Part shown: positions 45,215-51,014 of the stretch, one piece after another | Numbering within the stretch: the stretch's first letter is position 1 | Layout: each line of letters opens with the position of its first letter | From: Mesonia sp. | GTDB taxonomy: Bacteria; Bacteroidota; Bacteroidia; Flavobacteriales; Flavobacteriaceae | Direction of reading: 5' to 3' | Length of the DNA stretch: 51,014 nucleotides | NCBI GenBank assembly: GCA_012964435.1 | Contig: DTTX01000046.1 | Location: forward strand, 94,280-145,293 | Program-made: the position numbers and the translations under genes | The notes under the pieces: model-generated | The model's input: the letters and a program-made list of their open reading frames with translations, nothing else | The model's database searches: none | What the model was told of the DNA's origin: nothing

Positions 45215-46824
45215 TGAAAAATCTTTTACTCTTCCTATTTACGGTTTTCTGCTTTTCTTATGTTGCTCAAAGTCAAGAACACGCTTGGGTTTATTTTACA
45301 GATAAGGCAGATGTTACTACTTCGATCGCTAATCCTTTAACTATTTTAACGCAGCGAGCCATCGATAGAAAAAATATGCACAATATTCCTATCGACGAAC
45401 GCGATGTTCCTGTGAATGAAACTTATATTTCAGCAGTTAAAGGTCAATCGGGTATAGAGGTTAAAGCAAAATCTAAATGGTTTAATTGTGTTCACGTGAT
45501 TGGTAGCGTTCAAGACATTGAAGCATTAGCCGCTTTTACTTTTGTCGATGAAATTGTTTTTGCAGATGATTCTCTAAACGAAAGAAATTCAAACACCGAT
45601 CAGCAACAGTTTCAGCATAAAGAATTAGAGAATTTAGTAGATTTTGATTACGGAAGTAGCGCCAATCAAATAGAAATGCTTCACGCAGATTACTTGCATG
45701 AAAACGATTTTACCGGTGATGGAATGTTAGTTGCGATTATGGATTCCGGCTTTCCTGAAGTTAATAATATGGCAGGTTTTAATCGTGTAATTACTAATAA
45801 TGATCTCTTAGGCGGTTACGATTTTGTAAATCGCACTGAAGATTATGATGCTTTTGATGGAAGTTCTCACGGTACATTGGTATTTTCTGATATGGCAGGA
45901 TTTATTCAAGATGAATTTGTGGGTACTGCGCCAGATGCCGGTTATTATTTATTTAGAACAGAAGATGTAAGTTCTGAAACTCCTGTTGAAGAAAGTTATT
46001 GGGTAGAAGCTGCAGAACGTGCCGATAGCCTTGGGGTCGATGTGATCAATACTTCTTTAGGTTATACTACTTACGATAACCCTAATTACAGTTATACACC
46101 TTCTGATATGGACGGAAATACTGCTTTTATAAGTCGCGGGGGTAATATTGCGGTCGAAAAAGGGATCTTAGTAGTAACTTCTGCAGGAAACTCAGGAAGC
46201 AGTTCGAGCTTTCCGGTAATTGGAGCTCCCGCCGATAGTGATGTTTATGCTGTTGGAGCAGTTACACCAGATGAAGTTTATGCTTCATTTAGCTCAATCG
46301 GGCCATCTGCAGACGGTAGAGTTAAACCCGATGGGATGGCACAAGGTTTTCAAGCATTTGTAATTAATACTGCAAATAATATCTCTACGGCTAATGGTAC
46401 TTCATTCTCCTCTCCTATTATGGCAGGTGCAATCACGAGCTTTTGGCAAGCAAATCCGCAACTTACAAATCTCGAAATTATGCAAATGGTTAGAGAATCT
46501 TCACATCTTTACAACAACCCAACCAACCAAATGGGTTATGGTATTCCAGATTTTCAATTAGCATTAGATAATTTATTAGATACCACGTCTTATCAAAAAA
46601 AATCGATCAAAATTTTTCCGAATCCGGTAAGCGATCTTTTAAAAATTCAAAAGAATGGAGTTGATTCATTACAAGTAAATATCTATAATTTGTTAGGAAA
46701 AATGGTTTATCAAAACGATCAAATTTCTTCTGAAATTAATTTATCTGCTCTTGCTTCGGGAATTTATATCGCTAAATTTGAAAGTGAGAATTTTCAGAAA
46801 TCATTAAAAATCATCAAACAATAA
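45214..46824 (+). CDS. S8 (subtilisin-like) serine peptidase with T9SS C-terminal sorting domain
   Basis: 536 residues. Signal peptide (about 1-20, cleavage after AQS). A propeptide-like region (about 22-120) precedes the catalytic domain with Asp177 (IMDSGFP), His219 (SSHGTLV) and Ser397 (GTSFSSP); the oxyanion Asn lies in SAGNSGSS. The last ~75 residues are a type A sorting domain: IKIFPNPVSDLLKI, LQVNIYNLLGKMVY and LASGIYIAKFES, ending KSLKIIKQ. It should therefore be exported by the type IX system and anchored or released at the surface. Its stop overlaps the next ATG by one base (TAATG). Confidence 0.93.
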   Translation: MKNLLLFLFTVFCFSYVAQSQEHAWVYFTDKADVTTSIANPLTILTQRAIDRKNMHNIPIDERDVPVNETYISAVKGQSGIEVKAKSKWFNCVHVIGSVQDIEALAAFTFVDEIVFADDSLNERNSNTDQQQFQHKELENLVDFDYGSSANQIEMLHADYLHENDFTGDGMLVAIMDSGFPEVNNMAGFNRVITNNDLLGGYDFVNRTEDYDAFDGSSHGTLVFSDMAGFIQDEFVGTAPDAGYYLFRTEDVSSETPVEESYWVEAAERADSLGVDVINTSLGYTTYDNPNYSYTPSDMDGNTAFISRGGNIAVEKGILVVTSAGNSGSSSSFPVIGAPADSDVYAVGAVTPDEVYASFSSIGPSADGRVKPDGMAQGFQAFVINTANNISTANGTSFSSPIMAGAITSFWQANPQLTNLEIMQMVRESSHLYNNPTNQMGYGIPDFQLALDNLLDTTSYQKKSIKIFPNPVSDLLKIQKNGVDSLQVNIYNLLGKMVYQNDQISSEINLSALASGIYIAKFESENFQKSLKIIKQ

Positions 46825-47768
46825 TGACTACTAACAGAATAACCTCTTTATTCAACATAAAATATCCGCTTATTCAAGCCGGTATGATCTGGGCTAGCGG
46901 CTGGAAGCTTGCCAGCGCAGTAAGTAACGCCGGCGGTTTAGGGATTATTGGTGCAGGATCGATGTATCCTGATGTACTTAGAGAACATATACAAAAATGT
47001 AAAAAAGCCACCGATAAACCTTTTGCTGTCAACGTGCCGATGCTCTACCCTAATTTGGAAGAAATTATGGAGATCATTATGGAAGAAGGTGTTGAAATTG
47101 TTTTTACTTCTGCCGGAAATCCAAAAACCTGGACTCCTATTTTAAAAGAAAAAGGAATTACCGTTGTTCACGTGGTAAGTAGCGTAAAATTTGCTTTAAA
47201 ATCTGAAGCTGCCGGAGTTGACGCTGTAGTTGCTGAAGGATTTGAAGCCGGAGGTCACAATGGTCGTGAAGAAACAACAACTTTTACCTTAATCCCGATG
47301 GTTAAAGAAAAATTACAAATACCATTGATCGCCGCCGGAGGAATTGCCACCGGAAAAGGAATGCTTGCTGCCATGATCTTGGGTGCCGATGCGGTACAGA
47401 TTGGGAGTCGATTTATTGCAAGCCCAGAAGCCTCTTCTCATCAAAACTTTAAACAGATGGTAGTTGATGCAGAAGAAGGTCACACACAACTTACGCTAAA
47501 AGAATTAGCTCCCGTTCGTTTATTGAAAAATAAATTTTTTAATGATGTTACCGAGCTTTATACAAAGAATCCGAGTAAAGATCAACTCATTGAATTACTT
47601 GGAAGAGCACGTGCTAAAAAAGGAATGTTTGAAGGTGATCTAGAAGAAGGCGAATTAGAGATTGGGCAAATTAGCGGACTTATAAATGAAATAAAACCTG
47701 CTGCTGAAATTGTAGAAGAAATAATCAATGATTTTCAAAAAGCAAAAGAGAGTTTGCCAACATTCTAA
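46824..47768 (+). CDS. Nitronate monooxygenase (NPD-like, FMN-dependent)
   Basis: 314 residues. FMN TIM-barrel enzyme of the 2-nitropropane dioxygenase/FabK group. Marks: YPLIQAGMIWASGWKLASAV, NAGGLGIIGAG, AVNVPMLYP, VAEGFEAGGHNGREETTTF with the conserved HNG, PLIAAGGIATGKGMLAAMIL and GADAVQIGSRFIAS for phosphate binding. It oxidises alkyl nitronates in known class I members; the natural substrate here is open. Translation is coupled to the subtilase by the one-base overlap. A terminator follows. Confidence 0.9.
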   Translation: MTTNRITSLFNIKYPLIQAGMIWASGWKLASAVSNAGGLGIIGAGSMYPDVLREHIQKCKKATDKPFAVNVPMLYPNLEEIMEIIMEEGVEIVFTSAGNPKTWTPILKEKGITVVHVVSSVKFALKSEAAGVDAVVAEGFEAGGHNGREETTTFTLIPMVKEKLQIPLIAAGGIATGKGMLAAMILGADAVQIGSRFIASPEASSHQNFKQMVVDAEEGHTQLTLKELAPVRLLKNKFFNDVTELYTKNPSKDQLIELLGRARAKKGMFEGDLEEGELEIGQISGLINEIKPAAEIVEEIINDFQKAKESLPTF

Positions 47769-47788
47769 ATCTTTAAAATCATAGTATA

Positions 47789-47819
47789 AAAAAGCTCCGA
47801 TAATTAATCGGAGCTTTTT
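47789..47819. terminator. Bidirectional terminator after the nitronate monooxygenase gene
   Basis: aaaaagctccgat (47789-47801) pairs with atcggagcttttt (47807-47819), loop of five. It separates convergent genes; the opposing stop is at 47826. Confidence 0.9.
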
Positions 47820-47825
47820 GTTTTT

Positions 47826-48092
47826 CTAATAACCCGATCCGGCCATCGAACCAAACATGGCAGCTATTCCGCCAAAAAATATGCTCATCAATATTACTAA
47901 GGCAATAATTATCACGTATAATAAAAGCATTCCTTTCGCCCAATTTTGGCGTGTAGTATTTGTATCACTACTAAATGCCCATACCAATAGCATAATTAAA
48001 CCAATTAGAGGTAAACCAGCGACAAAAATGTATAATGCCCATTTACCGGGTGTAATGTGAGAAGGTGCTGGCTGCATAGGTTGACTTTCCAT
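47826..48092 (-). CDS. Small two-helix membrane protein of unknown function
   Basis: 88 residues. A proline-rich, polar N-terminus (MESQPMQPAPSHITPGKW) is followed by two transmembrane helices (about 19-40 and 53-74) separated by SSDTNTTRQNWAKG, and a Gly/Ala/Met-rich tail. The arrangement PLIGLIMLLVWAFSSDTN then RQNWAKG is found in many small bacterial membrane proteins without known role. It has 80 bases of AT-rich sequence between it and the DUF922 gene upstream on the same strand. Confidence 0.7.
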   Translation of the reverse strand: MESQPMQPAPSHITPGKWALYIFVAGLPLIGLIMLLVWAFSSDTNTTRQNWAKGMLLLYVIIIALVILMSIFFGGIAAMFGSMAGSGY

Positions 48093-48172
48093 AATATTGA
48101 TTGTTAGTTAGATTAGTAAATTAAATCTAATTAAAATTAACAAATAATTAAAGAAAATCTTATACAATTATA

Positions 48173-48715
48173 TTAAAGGCTAAATTGGTTTAAGATATCT
48201 AAAGCTTCATTTACCTTTAATTGCCAACGTTTTTGCTCTTCAGAAATCATCCCGTGATTGGTTTCTTTGTCGTAAGCATTTTGCATTTTTATACGCTCAC
48301 TTTCAACCTGCTTATGCAATTTTTGAAGCTTAGCTTTAGCTTCATTTAAAGATTTAGGACTATAATTACTTAACCATTTTCGCATCTTACGCGCGTACAG
48401 TTCAGAAATATCAAAATGTAATTGCTCGTGAGCTAAAAGTGTCGGAGTTTCTTTGCCTTTCTTAACCCAAGACTGTTGAGGATAAAAATATGAATGTACT
48501 TCGTAGGTAAAGTTTGGTTTTCCGTTTTGTACTCCAAAACCCCAAGTATAAGAAAACCCGGAATTGGTATTGGCTAAAAACCGGCTTTGACCATTGGGTT
48601 TCGCTTCAAAATCTTTCCACGTAAGTTTTTCTTCTGTCCATTCTAATTTTTCTTGTGCTTGTGATTGAAGTAAGCTTAATAATAAGAATGAAAAAAGAAA
48701 AAGTGTTTTACGCAT
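48173..48715 (-). CDS. DUF922 family secreted putative zinc protease
   Basis: 180 residues. Signal peptide (cleavage after QSQA, near residue 20). The domain starts LEWTEEKLTWKDFEAKPNG, typical of DUF922, and has a metalloprotease-like HEQLHFD motif (HEXXH plus D) in LLAHEQLHFDISELYARKMR. The C-terminal ~70 residues are a charged helix (KLQKLHKQVESERIKMQNAY). Proteolytic activity is predicted by the family and not shown. Its first eight bases overlap the end of the OsmC-family gene. Confidence 0.88.
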   Translation of the reverse strand: MRKTLFLFSFLLLSLLQSQAQEKLEWTEEKLTWKDFEAKPNGQSRFLANTNSGFSYTWGFGVQNGKPNFTYEVHSYFYPQQSWVKKGKETPTLLAHEQLHFDISELYARKMRKWLSNYSPKSLNEAKAKLQKLHKQVESERIKMQNAYDKETNHGMISEEQKRWQLKVNEALDILNQFSL

Positions 48716-49115
48716 CTTTATAATTAAATGTAATTATTTTTTCAATATCGGGATGAAGACTATACCAAACCGGGCAGGTCTTTGCTGCGTGTTCGATGAT
48801 CTTTTTTTGCTTATCTGTATAAACTTTCGGGAAGCTAAAACTAATTTCTATCTTAGAAATTCTTCGAGGTTCACTTGCCATGGTTTTAGTAACTTCAGCA
48901 ACCGTATTTTCAATAGAAAAATCTGAATTTTCTGCCTTAATTCCAATTATAGTCAACATACAACTTGCTAAAGCTGTTGCTACGGTATCTGTAGGAGAAA
49001 ATGCTTCTCCCTTACCATTATTATCAGTTGGAGCATCGGTAATAAAAGAATTACCACTTTTTAAATGCTCGCATTCGGTTCTTAAATTACCTTTATAAAC
49101 TACTTTTGAAGTCAT
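48708..49115 (-). CDS. OsmC family peroxiredoxin-like protein
   Basis: 135 residues. The two peroxidatic/resolving cysteines of the family are present: ALASCMLTIIG (about Cys52) and AAKTCPVWYSLHP (about Cys114). The glutamate/arginine region SFSFPKVYTDKQK fits OsmC/YhfA-type proteins, which reduce organic hydroperoxides. No signal peptide. It begins one base after the LysM-protein stop and overlaps the DUF922 gene by eight bases, so the three are one transcript. Confidence 0.92.
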   Translation of the reverse strand: MTSKVVYKGNLRTECEHLKSGNSFITDAPTDNNGKGEAFSPTDTVATALASCMLTIIGIKAENSDFSIENTVAEVTKTMASEPRRISKIEISFSFPKVYTDKQKKIIEHAAKTCPVWYSLHPDIEKIITFNYKDA

Positions 49116-49116
49116 C

Positions 49117-51014
49117 TTAATTTACCACTTTCAGTTTTAAACCTTCATCATATTGTATAAGATAAACCGCATCGTTATAATACCCACCAATCATTTTTTT
49201 ATGATAACTGAATTTATTTTCGACGTGTTCGGTAACTCCTTCTAATTCTAGAGCTTCATATAAATTTTCTGCAACAGAAAGCCTTAATAACAAATCGTAA
49301 GTTAAATCGAAACCTCTGGTGGCAAACTTATTAGGTAACACTCCATAATCGCTCACGTAAGACTTTACAAATGAATTATTCTCGAAATTCTCACATTCTT
49401 TAGCTACTGAAGCGTAGGTGAACTTTAAATTACTTAAATACTCATTAGAGATCTCGTCTTCATAAGGTTCACTTTTATCTGAAGTAAAAATTCTAATTTG
49501 ATACTCCGGTACCATTGCATTAAGGTAAGAAGTAGCATTACTAATTAATTCTAGATCGTCTGACTCTAAAATAATCCAGTTTTCTTGTTCTTTAGATAAT
49601 ACTTTTACCAAATCTGAAGGTTGCATATATTCTTCTTTTGCCTGCTGTACCACTTTAGCTTCAGGAAAAGTATAGGCTAATTTACTTTTTAAATAGTCGT
49701 GTTTTTTATCGGCTAAGATCAATAAATTCTTACCTTCTTTTAAGCTGTCAATGTAAGTAATTAAGGCTTTTTCCATCATCAATTTAGATGGTCGGGTTTG
49801 CAAAAGGTTTGCTTCACCATTTAACTCAGCATCGATCAAAGGAGAAAGTACAGGTATATTATTTCTGTTGAAAACTCTAGAAGCTCTTTCTACATTTTTG
49901 GTAAGAATAGGGCCGATCACTGCATCGTAATTTGCATATTCTAAACTTCTTAAGATCTCATCTGTTTTAGATGAACTTTTTTCAGTATCGAAAACTTTGG
50001 CGCTGATTGGTATTCCCATTTTTTCAACAGAATCTATTGCAGAAACCACTCCGCTATAAAAATCTAAGGAAACGCGAAGTACTCGATCGTCTTTTAGAAG
50101 AGCTTCTTTATCGATACTATCACCTTCAAATTGTCTTAAAGAAAATGGTAGCATTATCGCCAAATTCTTTCTACTGCGATTACTTATAAGCTTTTCAAGT
50201 TTAATTTTTTCAGCATTTGATACCGATAAAGTATCGTTTAGCATTGTTTGAGGTTTAGGAATTTTAATGGTCATTCCTGCCTCTAAACCTTCTTCAGCTA
50301 AAATAGGATTGTATTTTATTAAACTATCTTTTGTTGTATTAAAACGCTTAGTTAACCGGTAATAATTCTCTTTTGGTTGTACAGTATAAGTAATAAAATT
50401 ATCTACAGAATTTAGAGCAGCTTTAGTGTCTTTATTTTGTGGATTGATCACGTTTAAAACTTGCCCCGGTTGTAAACTACTAACTCCAGGATTTAAAGCA
50501 TCTAATTGCTCAACCGTCATCCCGTATTTTCTAGCGATCGCCATCTTACCTTCTTTTGGTAAAACAACGTGCTTTAAATTTTCGAATGTTGAATTTTGCA
50601 CAGAGTTATTAATGTTTATCGTATCGTTCTTTGTAAAGATTGGAATACGAATAACATCACCTTTCCCTAATTCTTCTTTATAAAGATAGTTGTTGTATTT
50701 CTTAAGGTCTTCTACAGAAATACGGTTATCTTTTGCAATACTATACAAGGTTTCTTTACGTTTAACCTTATATTCCTTAAAATTTAGAACCGTAGTTTTC
50801 TCTAAATTTCTTCCGTCGGAAGACTTGCCAACAGGGATCACTAAAACCGTTCCGGTCAAGTTACCCTTTTTAGCATCGGGATTGTATTTATAGATACTTT
50901 GCTCTGAAACGTTATATTTCTTTGCGATGGAAGATATATTTTCTCCCGATTTTACTTTATGGGTTTCAAAACTTTGTGCAAAAGTTTGAAGACTAACTAA
51001 TAAAATCAGCAAAA
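49117..51014 (-). CDS. LysM-repeat protein with periplasmic-binding (PBP1/LpoA-like) domain, 5' end outside the window
   Basis: At least 631 residues; the frame runs to the right edge. The first visible residues (LLILLVSLQTFAQS) are the tail of a signal peptide, so the true start is a few codons beyond the window. Four LysM domains at about 17-62, 75-120, 148-190 and 208-252 (THKVKSGENISSIAKKYNVS is the clearest). From about 282 a type 1 periplasmic-binding fold follows (NLAIMLPFSLRQFEGDS, DAVIGPILTKNVERASRVFN, NNIPVLSPL, FATRGFDLTYDLLLRL). Such fusions are often called amino acid ABC substrate-binding proteins; a peptidoglycan-linked regulatory or sensing role like LpoA is equally possible. 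Confidence 0.87.
   Translation of the reverse strand, partial: LLILLVSLQTFAQSFETHKVKSGENISSIAKKYNVSEQSIYKYNPDAKKGNLTGTVLVIPVGKSSDGRNLEKTTVLNFKEYKVKRKETLYSIAKDNRISVEDLKKYNNYLYKEELGKGDVIRIPIFTKNDTININNSVQNSTFENLKHVVLPKEGKMAIARKYGMTVEQLDALNPGVSSLQPGQVLNVINPQNKDTKAALNSVDNFITYTVQPKENYYRLTKRFNTTKDSLIKYNPILAEEGLEAGMTIKIPKPQTMLNDTLSVSNAEKIKLEKLISNRSRKNLAIMLPFSLRQFEGDSIDKEALLKDDRVLRVSLDFYSGVVSAIDSVEKMGIPISAKVFDTEKSSSKTDEILRSLEYANYDAVIGPILTKNVERASRVFNRNNIPVLSPLIDAELNGEANLLQTRPSKLMMEKALITYIDSLKEGKNLLILADKKHDYLKSKLAYTFPEAKVVQQAKEEYMQPSDLVKVLSKEQENWIILESDDLELISNATSYLNAMVPEYQIRIFTSDKSEPYEDEISNEYLSNLKFTYASVAKECENFENNSFVKSYVSDYGVLPNKFATRGFDLTYDLLLRLSVAENLYEALELEGVTEHVENKFSYHKKMIGGYYNDAVYLIQYDEGLKLKVVN

Overview
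The window looks like a chromosomal segment of a Flavobacteriaceae-type member of the Bacteroidota. The basis is low G+C, AT-rich spacers with few Shine-Dalgarno sites, promoters of the Bacteroidota form (TTG, a gap of about 19-20 bases, then TAnnTTTG), many short lipoproteins, a type IX secretion sorting tail on a subtilase, and protein families typical of that group (DUF6252, DUF2254, a DUF7935-like protein, FAS1 proteins, ADP-forming SucC, FSA-type transaldolase). I cannot name the genus. No tRNA, rRNA, CRISPR array, phage or transposase gene was seen. The one clear RNA gene is the SRP RNA at 29443-29537 on the minus strand.

Layout. 1-3805 (minus): a compact cassette of TetR regulator, ABC-exporter-like protein, HlyD adaptor and TolC-like outer membrane protein (cut by the window edge). 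The ABC protein has lost every catalytic motif of its nucleotide-binding domain; this is the most unusual feature of the window. 3924-6522 (minus): a small Tudor-like protein and a UvrD/PcrA helicase. 6676-8808 (plus): a membrane-anchored FMN glutamate-synthase-like protein and a small conserved membrane protein. 8828-11820 (minus): patatin-like phospholipase and M1 aminopeptidase. 11916-15404 (plus): a four-helix membrane protein, RecG and an AEC transporter, facing a small lipoprotein. 16028-18454: PheT. 18531-19781 (minus): two FAS1 proteins. 20067-21575 (plus): LysA and a DUF2007 protein. 21648-26202 (minus): triple DUF6252-like lipoprotein, UMF1-type MFS transporter and an ABC-F ATPase, with a repeat element after the ABC-F stop.

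26348-36543 holds a thioredoxin-fold lipoprotein without CXXC, FSA-type transaldolase, a short-chain dehydrogenase, SRP RNA, glutaminyl cyclase, a frameshifted beta-helix lipoprotein, Hsp20 with an upstream direct-repeat array, DUF2254, DUF1456, CysH and SucC. 36685-41764 (plus) carries a DUF3820 protein, PyrG, YidC and an orphan GH53 galactanase, facing a three-domain FAS1 lipoprotein. 43238-47768 (plus) is a tight run of a MORN-like repeat protein, MnmA, a T9SS subtilase and a nitronate monooxygenase. 47826-51014 (minus) has a small membrane protein and an overlapping run LysM/PBP1-fold protein, OsmC, DUF922 protease.

Most genes are housekeeping (replication and repair, translation, nucleotide, lysine and sulfur metabolism, TCA cycle, membrane protein insertion) mixed with cell-envelope genes. 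Transcription units are short and often end in strong hairpin-plus-T terminators, several of them bidirectional between convergent genes. No intergenic stretch exceeds 300 bases.
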